Shown: positions 1 to 12,572, counted from the stretch's first letter. The stretch is DNA of 64,000 nt from Polytrichum commune (GCA_950295325.1 OX485806.1:57407169-57471168), one strand, 5' to 3'. The notes: generated by a model not told the origin, from the letters alone. A program made the numbers and translations.

Positions 1-883
1 GCCACGTATAAATCTCCACCCTTGTTGCCCGAGGCCTGAAGCCACTTGTTGTGGACGGACTCCGCAAGATTGCACGACGGCATCTCGGCCAACTGGTCTT
101 GAGTCAGAACCTTTTCCTGATTGGAGAGTGCAGAGGGAGTATTAGAGGGAGCACATAGAGAGGAAACTAAATCTAGTAAAAGACAATTATGAATCATGAA
201 GGGGATTTACCAGTTCCATGAAACCACCCCATTGAAGGTAGCGGAAGTGCCAGAAAGCAAGCCATAGCTGGAGGTGCTTGAGACCGTCCTCACTTGTACA
301 ATTCGATGATGCCCACCAAGACTTGATAGCTAGGTACCTAGTCTCCGCCTCTGCCATAGAGGACGCATTGCGATATTGAAGGCAAAGGTGTCTATGTTGG
401 TCTTGTAACTCATGCTTTATGTAGGATTTCGTATGTTTCTCGAGCGACTGTTTCCAATGGAAAAAACAAGTGCGCTCACGGCCCTCCATAGGAACTTTGG
501 GATCTCCTGAACCATACACAATGCGCACAGCGTTCCAATTGGCTTGCGCACTGTCCGCCATGAAGCCAATAAAGTTAGGATGCGGGATACCGTGGCGGGC
601 CATGACATGGTTGAGGTTCTGCTAGAAGAGCACTTGGGCATCCTTATCCTCCGATTGGAAATCACAACATGAAATGGTCATGACCCGTTGATAAGTCCCA
701 TCGTAGACATGAGTGGCCATGGTGGTCCACCCTTTGACCCGCTTGACGTGATCGGACATAATCCAGGCGTTCTCAAGGTCCCCACCCGGTTGCATCCGAC
801 GAACCAAATCCACCCCGCTTCCAGGACCAACCTCGGACATCTTGAAGACGAACACCTTGTCGCAGGGTTGTCTATCGCGACGT
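1..883 (-). pseudogene. MULE-like transposase fragment (element A)
   Basis: Part of a MULE-superfamily transposase, cut by the window edge. Two exons are visible: 211-883 and 1-116, with donor GTAAAT at 210 and acceptor CAG at 117. Exon one has the catalytic-core signatures shared with the copies at 28.7-30.5 kb and 54.4-58.1 kb: SDHVKR, the QSEDKDAQ stretch, FMADSAQANW (an expected DDE acidic position) and C-x-FHW (the MULE C-x2-H). Exon two starts the AEMPSCNLAESVHNKW block with the last acidic residue. A TAG at 622-624 interrupts the frame where copy B has tryptophan; copy E has the same stop. Homology stops abruptly near 883, so the 5' part is deleted or replaced. It is not functional as it stands. 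Confidence 0.8.
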
Positions 884-1109
884 CATGACGGTGTCGTGCC
901 GTGACGGACCCCTCCGTCACGACAAATAGGGTCCACGTAGGGTCAGCATAGGGGGAACGGACTAGGGTGGGTAAAATACTTACCTTCTTGCCAAGGTGGC
1001 GTCCTATGTGGCAGAAAACGCCGACGTGGTCGTGGATATGCCTAGCGCCAGGTAAATCATTTTGCCATTTTGTTTACCATTTTGTTAAAATCAAAGTAGT
1101 AAAAAACGA
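884..1109. other. spacer at 5' break of transposase A
   Basis: No gene is recognised here. It contains an imperfect hairpin, CGTGACGGA-CCCC-TCCGTCACG near 899-920. It replaces the 5' part of the transposase that the other copies have at this place. Confidence 0.4.
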
Positions 1110-1640
1110 CTAAGGAGGGTGTGGGGCGGACGGGGGACGAGGGTGGGGGGGGGAACGGAGTGGACGGGGTCGGGAACGGGGGCGGGAATGGGGGGGGGGG
1201 AACGGAGTGGACGGGGTTGGGAACGGGGGCGGACGGGGGGGGGGGATTTTTTTTTTTAAAAATGGGGCGGACGGGGAAGAGAAAAAAAAACTGGGGCGGA
1301 CGGGGGCGTACGGGGTTGGGAACGGAGCGGACGGGGGGGGGATTTTTTAAAAAAAAAAAAAAAAGGCGGACGGGGAAGGGGGGAAAAAAAACAAAAAAAA
1401 ACTGGGGCGGATGGGGGAGCGGATGGGGGAGCGGATGGAGGGGCGGACGGGGCGCGGATGGGGGAGCGGATGGAGGGGCGGACGGGGCGGACGGGGCGGA
1501 TGGGGGAGCGGACGGAGGGGCGGACGGGGGGGAACGGGGCGGACGGGGGGAACGGGGCGTACGGGGTTGGGAACGGAGCGGACTGGGTCGGGGACTGGGT
1601 CGGGACTGGGTCGCGAACGGGAACGAAGTTCGGCCATTGA
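1110..1640. repeat. G-rich simple repeat between divergent genes
   Basis: Low-complexity DNA built from GGGGCGGACGGGG and GCGGATGGGGGA type units with long G runs and A/T homopolymers on the plus strand. Long open frames exist on both strands (proline/serine-rich on minus, glycine/arginine-rich on plus), but they follow from the repeat. Many GGG or longer tracts are spaced closely enough for G-quadruplexes. It lies in the intergenic space between the transposase (minus) and the ParB-MTase (plus), where a shared promoter would be expected. Confidence 0.85.
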
Positions 1641-2335
1641 GCTGGAAGCCATGAAGGCAAAAAAACAGAAACGTAAATGAACAAAGATGCAAAGATTTAT
1701 AAGGAAGAAGAATGGTGAAGACAAACGTTGTGATGTCACCATGTGCATCACCGAAGGAACAGAATTCGAGGAACTAATGTATATAAAAAAGGAGTAGGGG
1801 GAGGATGCCAAAAAGGGAAAACAAGGGATGGCTGCCAAAAAGAGGGAAACCCTAACCCTGAAGCACTGGCAATATAAAGAACAATACAAGCAAAGGAACG
1901 AGTTATTATGTGAGTGCGATGCCCTAATAGAAGAGTATAGGAGAGAGACGATTATTGGGACGCCGGGACGCACACATGAAGGAACGAGGAAATAGTCAAG
2001 TCTCCACAGCCGATCCTGGAAGGAAGAGGAAGAAAAGAAAGGGAGGGACGAGTTTTAGCAATTCAAAGCAGAGGCGACGGAGAGAGCTTAGGAAGAAGGA
2101 GCAATCTTGTACACAGGGAAGTGAACCACCAACAGATTTGAGCAAGACGGGCGGAGAGGCAGAGACAGAGACGTCTAGCAGGAACGAGGAACTGGAACGG
2201 ATAGAGGAAGAACGGGAGAAGGGTGGATCACAAGAACAATCGATGGGAGAGAGTGAGCATCGAAGCGATTCGGATTCAAGCGAATCTGAGGAGGAGACAA
2301 AGGAGGACTCAATGGGCACAGTAAGTTTGGTTTAG

Positions 2336-2800
2336 CGTATTATGCACTAGGCTCAGATATACATTTAGGTAATTTACAAGATGGCATTTGATATTGAGTT
2401 ATGTAATGTGATTCTTCATGACCAACACGTTGAATGTTGAAAGCTCTCTTTTTGTTAAAGTTGGTTAGATGGGGATATACAACCGAACCCTCTCGGAAAC
2501 GAGAGGGTCAACAATTATGCACCACGAATAGGGTATTGGCTAAGCATGAAGTTGTGCGGGGCCGCCACCTCCCAAACATGGCCCATAGCAACTAGGCTTT
2601 CCGCCCATTATATTTTGGGGCAAGGTACCTAGGAAATAGAAGAGTTCGAAAATAGATGGAGGTAGTCCACCCTAGCCGACAACCTTGCGGTGTAGTGTCG
2701 AATGTGGAAGGAGCATCCACAATCCCATAGTTCGGAGAAGTTCGGCATAGACAGGTTTGATGTTTAAACCTGCATTTTGTTTGAATAAGTGGCCATGTTT
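2336..2800. other. start of intron 1, copy A
   Basis: Intronic sequence after donor GTAAGT at 2321. No gene is recognised. One palindrome of the CCCTCTCGG...CGAGAGGG type lies at about 2488-2510, ahead of the tandem array. Confidence 0.5.
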
Positions 2801-4060
2801 GCGGTTTCAAATTTGTAGTTGATAAGCAAGGTTCAGATTATGAGCCTAATTAGTGGCCATGTTAGAGGTTTCAGATTTGTAGTTGATAAGCAAGGTTCCG
2901 ATTATGAGCCTAATAAGTGGCCAAGTTAGAGGTTTCAGATTTGTAGTTGATAAGCTAGGTTCAGATTATGAGCCTAATAAGTGGCCATGTTTGCGGTTTT
3001 AGATTTGTAGTTGATAAGCAAGGTTCAGATTATGAGCCTAATAAGTGGCCAAGTTAGAGGTTTCAGATTTGTAGTTGATAAGCAAGGTTCAGATTATGAG
3101 GGAAATAAGTGGCCATGTTAGAGGTTTCAGATTTGTAGTTGATAAGCAAGGTTCAGATTATGAGCCTAATAAGTGGCCAAGTGAGAGGTTTCAGATTTGT
3201 AGTTGATAAGCTAGGTTCAGATTTTGAGCCTAATCTATAGCCATGTTAGAGGGTTCAAATTTCTAGTGTGTAAGCTAATTCCATATTTTTAGTCTAGTTT
3301 TGAGGTCCAATAAATATTTGGACAGGGGGGGGGGACCCTCTCGATTCCGAGAGGGTGGGGATAGTGGGGTTTTAGTGGGCCATGTGTAAGGTTTCAGCTT
3401 TGTATTTGATAAGCAAGGTTTTGATTATGAGCCTAATAAGTGGCCATGTTAGTGGTTTCATATTTGTAGTTAATGAGCTAGGTTCAGATTTTGAGCCTAA
3501 TATGTGGCCATGTTAGAGGGTTCAGATTTCTAGTATATACGTTAAGATCAGATTTTCAGTCTAGTTTTGAGGTCCACTACATATTTGGACAAGGGGGGGG
3601 GCCTCTCGTTTGCGAGAGGGTGGAGTAAGTGGGGTTTTAGTGGTCCATGTTAAGGTATCAGATTTGTAGTTAATGAGCTAGGTTCATATTATTAGCCTAA
3701 TATGTGGCCACGTTAGAGGGTTCATATTTCTAGTATGTAAGCTAATTCCATATTTTCAATCTAATTTTGAGGTCCACTAAATATTTGGACAAGGGGAGGG
3801 GGGACCCTCTCGATTCCGAGAGGGTGGGGATAGTGGGGTCTTAGTGGGCCATGTGTAAGGTTTTAGCTTTGTATTTGATAAGCAAGGTTTTGATTATGAG
3901 CCTAATAAGTGGCCATGTTAGTGGTTTCAGATTTGTAGTTAATGAGCGAGGTCTAGATTTTGAGCCTAATATGTGGCCATGTTAGAGGGTTCAGATTTCT
4001 AGTATATACGTTAAGATCATATTATGAGTCCAAGGTTTAGACCCTCTCGGAAACCAAAGG
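2801..4060. repeat. family-1 minisatellite in intron 1, copy A
   Basis: Tandem units of about 61-64 bp of the type TCAGATTATGAGCCTAATAA, GTGGCCATGTTAGAGGTTT, CAGATTTGTAGTTGATAAGC. At about 3332, 3602, 3805 and 4041 the array is punctuated by CCCTCTCG-NNN-CGAGAGGGTGGGG palindromes, some imperfect, preceded by G runs. The array fills most of the intron between exon 1 (ends 2320) and exon 2 (starts 4261). Confidence 0.9.
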
Positions 4061-5997
4061 GTGGGTGTGAGGGGCCCAGGTTGAGTTCTTTGTTGTCAAT
4101 AGTGGATTCTGATTTGGAGATATAGTGAATAAGGGGATTTTTCTTGGAATCGACAGGGTGGGTCATGTAGGATTACAGGGGCAGGTTGGAGGTTTCTAAT
4201 TTGGAAAGACTATGCTTTGTTGTGTTTTCTAGTGTCTTAAGGTGTATTTTGTGCATGCAGGCATCGGAGTCTTTGGCTCTTCCTGTAGCACGGGTGCAAT
4301 ACATGGCGGATGGGGTTGTTATATTGTCGCCTCTTGAGGCTAGCCATGCGGCTTTGGATGACATCTCACAAGAAGAGGTGTTTGATTCATACATCTGATA
4401 CTGGTGTTCTTGTATTGTATCAATGCTTCATTCACATTCTGGGTTTAGAGTTTTTTTCTTATGCTTTGCTTCTCTTATGTTGTAGATTGATGTTCCGGCT
4501 GTACCCGACTGCATAAAACCTCTTGCTGAGTTGAATCTACCTGAAGCAGAGTTAACGGTTCGTAGATCGCAAAAACAAAACTCCAACACCGTGATTCAGC
4601 AGGTTCGATTCAAGCCTCTAGGGAAGTCTCGTTTCTCAATTCCATTGTGTCGGTTGCGGACTCTTCCTCTTGTTCGGCCAATCAACGACGTTGATGTTTC
4701 TCGTTTGGAGAATGAGTTTGTGATGGGGTATCGTGATGGTGACCGAGCTATGTACGTCTCAACATACAACAACCTCGATGAGCCTCTTGATGTCTCCGAT
4801 GACATCAAGTCCTCCTGGAGTCCATTATGGCAGGAGGCCAATGCAGAGTTTGATGCCATACTCCAAATAGACTTCGACCTTGCTTACTTTGTTGGCAAAA
4901 TGTTCTTCGTGTGGGAAGGGAACCATCGATTGACAGCTTGGTGGAGGCACATCAACAATCATCACCCGTTGGACAAAAATTGGCATATATGGGCTGATTG
5001 TATTGTGGTGGATGCAAGAAATTGCACCGCTCCCTTCCTTAATGCTATGAATGACATCAACTGGTGAGTTCAACATTTAATGTTGTTGATCCTCTCTTTT
5101 GTTTGTTCGCATTTTTTCCTCTAACATTTTATTTGTCTAGGTCCACGGAGCATGACCATGTTAAGGACAACCTCCCCGCCAAGTTACTTCGCATTCGTAC
5201 GTTTGGAAAGATGAGGCTAGAGGAGTTCAAAGACCTCCTTTCCGTTTCGGACTACAAGATGTGTGAGTCCAAGATGGAGAAGAGTCCTACTTGGTATCCC
5301 CTGACATTAGATGTCTTCGTCAAGTTCTTATACAAGGTAAATTTTGTGTACATTTTCCACTCCCATCTTTCTCCCACGTCTATGTACGCTTCTTATCCTT
5401 ATTTTTGTTTGTTTCAGAGGGAGATATCCAACGCGGCTGATACCGCGGCAAGGTCATATCATGAGGCTACTCCGGAGGCTCAGAGAACTGCTACCGATAT
5501 TTGGAATGCTATGACAAAAGCCCAAGATAGGTTGATCAAAACCATTCGTTCTCGGAACTTTGAGAAGTTCATTTCCGTTGCCCACAAGGACAACGGTGAT
5601 GATTTCTTCAACGAGGTGTCTCTCCTATCTTTGTTTTTTGGTTTAGTTTTTCATCCTCCTATGAATTTTGCCGTGCTTGTTTTATCTTTATTTTACTTAT
5701 CTTTCTTCTATGTGGCAGATTGGCCGTCATTTCTCCACTTTCCTGGTCACTGATATGACAATTGAGAAACTTCAAAAGGTGGCCACCGCACATGTAGATT
5801 CCCACTTCAAGGGCAAGTGGCTACGTTGGTGGAACTCTCCTCCCGAGGTCAAGGATAAGAATAGATTTCCCTCCGATCTCCCTCTTAGGGAGAAAGTCCT
5901 CGACAACTGGCTCAACAAAGCTTCTTTCTGGGCTCAGGTGCATCCTCAGTATTTTGACTCCGTTTCTTCTTTTCCATTCTACATGTGGGATTCGAGT

Positions 5998-8430
5998 GGG
6001 TCATGCCAAGGTTTCGGATTTCAAGGGGATAGTGGGGTATTAGTGGGCCATGTTGAGGTTTCGGATTTGAATTAGATAAGCTAAATTCAGATGATGAGTC
6101 GAATAAGTGGCCAGGTTGATGTATCAGATTTCTAGTTAATAAGCTAAGTTCAGATTTTCAGCCTAATAAATGGCCAGGTTAAGGTTTCAGTTTTCTAGAA
6201 TATAAGCTAAGTTCTGATTATGAGTTGTATAAGTGGCCATGTTTGAGGTTTCAGACTTCTAGTTGATAAGCAAGGTTCAGATTATGAGTCTCATAAGTGG
6301 CCAGTTTAAGGTTTCAGATTTGAAGTTGATAAACAAGGTTCAGATTATGAGCCTAATAAGTGGCCAAGTTAGAGGTTTCAGATTTGTAGTTGATAAGCTA
6401 GGTTCAGATTATGACGGAAATAAGTGGCCATGTTTGCGGTTTTAGATTTGTAGTTGATAAGCAAGGTTCAGATTATGAGCCTAATAAGTGGCCAAGTTAG
6501 AGGTTTCAGATTTGTACTTGATAAGCTAGGTTCAGATTATGAAAGAAATAAGTGGCCATGTTTGCGGTTTCAGATTTGTAGTTGATAACCAAGGTTCAGA
6601 TTATGAGCCTAATAAGTGGCCAAGTGAGAGGTTTCAGATTTGTACTTGATAAACTAGGTTCAGATTATGAGGGAAATAAGTGGCCATGTTAGTGGTTTCA
6701 GATTTGTAGTTAATGAGCTAGGTTCAGATTATGAGCCTAATAAATGGCCAAGTGAGAGGTTTCAGATTTGTAGTTGATAAGCTAGGTTCAAATTTTGAGC
6801 CTAATATGTGGCCATGTTAGAGGGTTCAGATTTCTAGTATGTAATCTAATTCCAGATTTTTAGTCTAGTTTTGAGGTCCACTAAATATTTGGACAGGGGG
6901 GCGGACCCTCTCGATTCTGAGAGGGTGGGGTAAGTGTGGTTTTAGCGGGCCATGTGTAAGGTTTCAGCTTTGTATTTGATAAACAAGGTTTTGATTATGA
7001 GCCTAATAAGTGGCCATGTTAGTGGTTTCAGATTAGTAGTTAATAAGCTAGGTTCAGATTATGAGCCTAATAAGTGGCCATGTTAGAGGTTTCAGATTTG
7101 TACTTGATAAGCAAGGTTCAGATTATGAAGGAAATAAGTGGCCATGTTTGCGGTTTCAGATTTGTAGTTGATAAGCAAGGTTCAGATTATGAGCGTAATA
7201 AGTGGCCAAGTGAGAGGTTTCAGATTTGTACTTGACAAACTAGGTTCAGATTATGAGGGAAATAAGTGGCCATGTTAGTGATTTCAGATTTGTAGTTAAT
7301 GAGCTAGGTTCAGATTATGAGCCTAATAAGTGGCCAAGTGAGAGGTTTCAGATTTGTAGTTGATAAGCTAGGTTCAAATTTTGAGCCTAATATGTGGCCA
7401 TGTTAGAGGGTTCAGATTTCTAGTATGTAATCTAATTCCAGATTTTCAGTCTAGTTTTGAGGTCCACTAAATATTTGGACGGGGGGGGACCCTCTCGGTT
7501 CCGAGAGGGTGGGGTAAGTGGGGTTTTAGCAGGCCATGTGTAAGGTTTCAGCTTTGTATTTGATAAGCAAGGTTTTGATTATGAGCCTAATAAGTGGCCA
7601 TGTTAGTGGTTTCAGATTAGTAGTTAATAAGCTAGGTTCAGATTATGAGCCTAATAAGTGGCCATGTTAGAGGGTTCAGATTTGTAGTTGATAAGTAAGA
7701 TTCAGATCATGAGGGAAATAAGTGGCCATGTTAGAGGGTTCAGATTTCTAGTATGTAAGCTAATTCCAGATTTTCAGTCTAATTTTGAGGTCAAAAAAAT
7801 ATTTGGACCAGGGGGGGCCTCTTGTTTCCGAGAGGGTGGGGTAAGTGGGGTTTTAGTGGGCCATGTTAAGGTATCAGATTTGTACTTAATGAGCTAGGTT
7901 CAAATTATTTGCTTAATATGTGGCCATGTTAGAGGGTTCAGATTTCTAGTATGTAAGCTAATTCCATATTTTCAATCTAATTTTGAGGTCCACTAAATAT
8001 TTGGACAAGGGGGAAGGGCCTCTCGATTCCGAGAGGGTGGGGATAGTGGGGTTTTAGTGGGCCATGTATAAGGTTTCAGATTTGTACTTGATAAGCTAGG
8101 TTCAGATTATGAGGGAAATAAGTGGCCATGTTTGCGGTTTCAGATTTGTACTTGATAAGCTAGGTTCAGATTATGAGGGAAATAAGTGGCCATGTTTGCG
8201 GTTTCAGATTTGTAGTTGATAAGCAAGGTTCAGATTATGAGTCTAATAAGTGGCCATGTTAGTGGTTTCAGATTTGTAGTTGATAAGCAAGGTTCAGATT
8301 ATGAGCCTAATAAGTGGCCATGTTTGAGGTTTCAGATTTGTAGTTGATAAGCTAAATTCAGATTTTCAGCCTAATAAGTGGCCAGGTTAAGGTTTCAGAT
8401 TTCTAGTTAATAAGCTAAGTTCAGATTTCT
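5998..8430. repeat. family-1 minisatellite in intron 6, copy A
   Basis: The same approximately 61-64 bp unit as in intron 1, in the same orientation relative to the gene, with palindromes at about 6904, 7487, 7810 (imperfect) and 8010. It fills the intron between exon 6 (ends 5937) and exon 7 (starts 8559). Presence of one private repeat family in two introns of one gene copy implies spread between the introns. Confidence 0.9.
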
Positions 8431-10498
8431 AATGTCTTAAGGGGCCATGTTAGAGGTCTATGTTGTCAAAATTGGATTTTGTTTTTGATATATGGTTCAA
8501 GTTAGAGTGGAGTATGTTATCAAGTACCATCCCCTTACTATTTTCTTTGTTGTCATAGTTGGAGAAGGGGGTTGAGGGCGAGATAGCTTCAGTTAAAAAT
8601 GAGTGTTCCGTTGAAATCGATTGGAGTTCCGCGGAGGATATTTATCAACCGGCCAATTATGTTGAGCATTGGAGGCTGAATCTTTGGGACAAGGCATTTT
8701 TGGTTTATTTTGACGACAAGGGAGATTTGAAATTTATCAAAGGCCTTGATCTCATGGATTTTAAGGAAGGCCCCATAGCAATCAAACGCGTCGCTTACCG
8801 GTAATATTTTGAGTTTTCTTTTAGTTCATATAGTTTTTGTTTCATTTCTATCCCGCCACCGTTTTTGTTTATGATGTTCTTCATTTTATAGGTTCATCCA
8901 CCGTGAGCTCGTTTTGAAGAATGCTTTGCCTTCTTCGTGCTTGCCAACCTTCCTTGTAGATAGGGTCGATGTCAACTCCGATCTTTGTGTGTATACGCCC
9001 GTGCAAGTTTCCAAGTTTTCGGAGTCTCACTTGCAGGCTGGGGGATGGTACTTGGATTGTTCTAGAGGATTTGTGCCTGAGGTAGAGAAGCCTCTTTTTT
9101 CCAGCCTTGTGATTAGTGCTCCCGAGGTGACCTTTGTCCCCTTTGAGGAACCCGACATTGTTGAGCTTCCTCCTCCACCGCCCAAGGCACCAAAGGGAAA
9201 GGAAAGAGCTAGGAATACCGGCACTCAATCAACTCGGTCTGCCTCAAAGACCCTTGTTCAACCACCCACCCTTTTACAGAGTCCACCTAGCACTCCCTCC
9301 GTTGCTCCATCAGTTGCTCCATCAGCTGCCCCCTCTATCACTCCCTCCACATCTCGTCCACAAACTATTGCTACTCCTTCACACAGTGGCACTTCTCTAC
9401 TCTCCTTGCCTCGCAAGAGGAAGGCCGCCCTCTTGGATACGAATGCCACCTCTTCGGATTCCCCTACCACGCTTGCCCTCATCAAAAATGTGGACATGGT
9501 ACAACTCATGCTCGATTCCGACCTTGCAGGAGGTCCCCTCCCGGCATATACGCGCATCCAAGAGTCCAAGACTTCTACGTCGCCGATGATTGGTTCGGAA
9601 TGGCTGATTTGGACCTCCAATCTCCGGTGGACCCCTCTGGAGTGGTAAGCAACTATCCATCTCCTAGTCCATTTTTGTTTTGTTTTTCATTTTACTTATT
9701 CCGATTCTTATGAAATCGTTGTCATTTTTTCAGACTCGCAAATTCAATATCAAGGTTCTTATTCGTGCTAACTCCGTTCTGAAAGTGCGACCGGAGGCCG
9801 CCCAAGAGTATGGTTACTACCTCCAGCGAGATGGATGGTTGAATACTTTCACCGATGAGAAGAGCCAGACAATGCGCAGTGATGGGATACCCTGGAGAGG
9901 TGCTCGCAAAAAACATCAAGTTTTTTTTCTATCATTTTTGTTAGTCTCACCGATAATAATGATGTTATTATAGATTGGCAATGTGGTGTAGGTGGTTCGA
10001 TTACAGCGTGTTGCTCCATTGAGAGGCATATTGTGGCCCTTGAGAGTGACCCAGTGATTTTTAATGCGATACTACTCCCCATGCGTGAAAACCAACCTTC
10101 GCGACCTCCCCGCTCAAATGCCACACTGTCCACCTTTATGTTTGATCCTCCTAAGAAGATGACCAAACGCGCATTCGGTTTTCTTTGTACGTAAGTTTTA
10201 TTTCTATGTTTTCTCATATTTACGTTCTTGTCATTTTCCCATCTTTGTGTGTCATGTTGTTTCTAATCTTATTGCTTATTGGTTTAGAGCGCCAAGGGAG
10301 AACGCATGTATGAGTTCGAGTCCTTCCAAGACGTTCGAGCTCCCAACCTATGCTGCTAGTCTTGCCAATCTTTTAGCGGAAGCTCCGTTTCCACCTCCTA
10401 ATCGCATCCGACCTTTCAACAAACTAATGGAGGATTTTCTAGACATAGAGGCCGAGGAGGGTGAGGATAGTGATAGACATGGTAGTCCTAGTTCTTGA

Positions 10499-10940
10499 CT
10501 ACGCCTTGGACCTCCATTTTGTTTGTATTGATTTTACTTTATAAGTTTATTTCTTCAATTTTTATGTGGCTATTGCAAACCTCATTCAATCCCTTATTGA
10601 AGTTGGTTGGTGTTTGATTTCAATTCTCTAGATAGGTTGGGTAGACGGGTTGAGTATATTTTGAAGGTTGTGAGTGACTTTGAATGGTTTGAATGTTTGT
10701 GTTGAACTTTAACTCTTGGCCACATTCCATACCTCTTGAATGTTTGTATTAAGGCTTAACTCATATGTTCAATTGATGACGTAAGCCCTAATTTAATATA
10801 AACGTATTCGAAACCTAGACTATAAGATGTTTGATAACAAACACTATCTTCCACGCCTATAGGTTCGGTTGGTTCACCGAACAAGGTTCGGTTATTATTT
10901 ACACGGGAATGGGGTGGCTTTTTCGACAAATTGAAGACAA
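10499..10940. other. 3' flank of ParB-MTase A
   Basis: AT-rich sequence after the TGA with no recognised gene. A short inverted motif TTCGGTTGGTTCACCGAAC lies at about 10864. The region leads into the terminal repeats of element A. Confidence 0.4.
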
Positions 10941-11071
10941 ACTATCACTAAATTCCACGGAAATAGGCACGACTTCCCCTAAAATATTCCAACAAATTTG
11001 AAAATCTCCGCTCTCCAATCTCCGCTCTCCAATCTCCGCTCTCCGAGCTATGCTCACATACTTGAGTTTCC
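10941..11071. repeat. right end of element A
   Basis: Contains the subterminal motif ATTCCACGGAAATAGG (10952), three AATCTCCGCTCTCC iterations and the terminal GAGCTATGCTCACATA-CTTGAGTTTCC. The reverse complement matches the ends at 17206 and 38440 in order and spacing of motifs. The other end of this element is outside the window, so the target duplication cannot be checked. Confidence 0.7.
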
Positions 11072-11084
11072 GACTAGTGGGTAT

Positions 11085-11785
11085 GTGGACTGGAATGGAC
11101 CCTCTTGGTTCCGAGAGGGTCGTAGTGGAGGAATGTAGGACCAGATTTTGAACTTGAATGTTGAAGGCTTGTTTGTGAATATAGGTTGGACTAGTGGGTA
11201 TGTGGATTGGAATGGACCCTTTCGGTTCCGAGAGGGTCTTAGTGGAGGAATGTAGGACCGGATTTTGAACTTGAATGTTGAAGGCTTGTTTGTGAATATA
11301 GGTTGGACTAGTGTGTATGTGGACTGGAATGGACCCTCTCGGTTCCGAGAGGGTCTTAGTGGAGGAATGTAGGACCAGATTTTGAACTTGAATGTTGAAG
11401 GCTTGTTTGTGAATATAGGTTGGAGTAGTTGGTATGTGGACTGGATTGGACCCTCTCGGGTCCGAGAGGGTTTATGTGGAGGAATGTGGGAACAAATTTT
11501 GCACTTGAATGTTGAAGGCTTGTTTGTAAATATAGGTTGGAGTAGTTGGTATATAGGTTGGACTAGTGTGTATGTGGACTGGAATGGACCCTCTCGGTTC
11601 CGAGAGGGTCTATGTGGAGGAATGTGGGAAGAAATTTTGCACTTGAATGTTGATGGTTTGTTTGTGAATATAGGTTGGAATAGTTGGTATATAGGTTGGA
11701 GTAGTGTGTATGTGGATTGGAATGGACCCTATCGGTTCCGAGAGGGTCTTATTTGAGGAATGTAGGACCTGATTTTGAACTGAAT
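11085..11785. repeat. family-2 palindromic minisatellite (6 units)
   Basis: Six units of about 116-139 bp, each with a palindrome close to GGACCCTCTCGGTTCCGAG (plus its matching right arm) at about 11101, 11217, 11333, 11450, 11589 and 11725. The spacer text (TTGAATGTTGAAGGCTTGTT, ATATAGGTTGGA, TATGTGGACTGGAATGG) is the same as in intron 1 of copy E. The open frame through 11382-11756 is repeat-derived. This is a leftover of another element's intron into which element A inserted. Confidence 0.9.
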
Positions 11786-11918
11786 GTTGAAGGCTTGTAT
11801 GAGCCCAAATGAGGTGCACATATGCGTACTTAGGCTTAGAGGTTACTAGAAGTAGAATTTGACCTTTGGACAGTTGTTGGAGATATCACCCATGGCTCGT
11901 AAGATTCTCAAGGAATGA

Positions 11919-12572
11919 ATGCCGGTGAATAGGAGGACTAGAAAGGTGAAGACTAGGGTGGCTGCTAGAATTCAATTGCAAGGAGGAGGGTGTGATGTCA
12001 AGGCAATTGAAATCGAAGTTGTGGTGGTGGACAAAGTGGTTCCGAACGTGTTAATGGATGGAGGTAGTGGTCTAAACATCTTGCCGGAGCACACCATGAA
12101 GAGGTTGGGTCTTACGGGTCCTTCACCTCTCATCATCAACATGACGAATCAAACTCCGGCCGTGCCATTGGGAATGATTAAGGATTGTAGGATTAACACC
12201 GATGGCGAAGAATATGTGGTCACTTTTTATGTCATCAAGATGCATTCTAACAAGGACACATTTCCCATCTTGTTAGGAAGGCCATGGTTGAGAATGTCAG
12301 AGGCTATAGTCGAATGGGGAGGGCCCCAGCCTTCCATCACTTATGGTCCTAAGGATAATAGGGTCAAGGTTTCTATAGGATCATTAGGTGGTTGGATGAG
12401 AAAGGAGATCTCCTCATCCTCCGAGGATGAGATTGATGACAAAGAAGACCACAATGATGGTAAGGCATTGGTAGGAGTGGTCCATGCGGGTGGTCATGGT
12501 AAAATCATGGATTCAGTATCAGGTGGCTTAGGTCCTAGTTTCTATTATTATGGGGATGATGGGGAATATTAA
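11919..12572 (+). pseudogene. gypsy aspartic protease region
   Basis: Encodes the retropepsin-like part of a gypsy polyprotein: NVLMDGGSGLNILP holds the active-site Asp in the D-G/S-G/S form common in plant gypsy elements, followed by hydrophobic strands and FPILLGRPWLR, the usual end of this domain. The frame breaks with TAA right after GEY at 12570 in a place where the minus-strand relative at 23.0 kb reads on, so this copy is defective. About 80% of codons can be matched by eye to 23160-23816. Confidence 0.85.

Larger units (their letters stand above)
1976..10498 (+). pseudogene. ParB-like / DNA methyltransferase-like gene, copy A
   Basis: Ten exons can be followed with GT-AG borders: 1976-2320, 4261-4377, 4486-5063, 5141-5336, 5418-5615, 5719-5937, 8559-8800, 8892-9644, 9734-10190, 10288-10498. 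About 1,100 residues are encoded. Exon 1 is lysine/arginine- then glutamate-rich (likely nuclear). Exon 3 holds the ParB/sulfiredoxin-like domain: IPLCRLRTLPLVRP, YRDGDRAMYVST and WEGNHRLTAWW, the last matching the ParB GxHRxxA box. Exons 4-7 are helical and unrecognised. Exon 8 ends in a Pro/Ser/Thr linker. Exon 9 carries beta-class methyltransferase motif I (DWQCGVGGS, then RHIVALESD). The gene ends TGA at 10496. Copy A has lost the segment after motif IV that copy B keeps, has a frame slip in a T run at about 9925, and a frame problem near 9540. The ATG at 1976 is chosen because it aligns with the ATG of copy E. Introns 1 and 6 hold minisatellites. Confidence 0.75.
1..11071. mobile_element. 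Element A: giant MULE-like transposon, right part only
   Basis: This is the right-hand part of a giant DNA transposon whose left end lies before the window. It holds the end of a transposase gene on minus and, head to head with it, a complete-length ParB-MTase gene on plus. The right end is seen at about 10940-11071: CTCCGCTCTCC iterations, then GAGCTATGCTCACATA, then CTTGAGTTTCC. Read in reverse complement this is GGAAACTCAAG-TATGTGAGC, matching the other element ends here (17206, 24974, 38440, 59636). The flank at 11072 (GACTAGTGG) is sequence of a palindromic minisatellite of the type found in element E, so A inserted into an older element of the same kind. The gene order matches elements B and E. 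Confidence 0.72.

Noticed and set aside
1057-1692. Long Pro/Ser/Arg-rich frames on minus and Gly/Arg-rich frames on plus
   Set aside because: They translate a G-rich simple repeat with homopolymer runs; no start context, no conserved domain, all frames equally open.
4486-5063. Recent bacterial transfer or contamination as source of the ParB-like domain
   Set aside because: The domain is in a multi-exon gene with GT-AG introns, in several diverged copies surrounded by plant-type retroelements; any transfer must be old.
9134-9589. 151-codon Leu/Pro-rich frame
   Set aside because: Shadow of exon 8 of ParB-MTase copy A in another frame.
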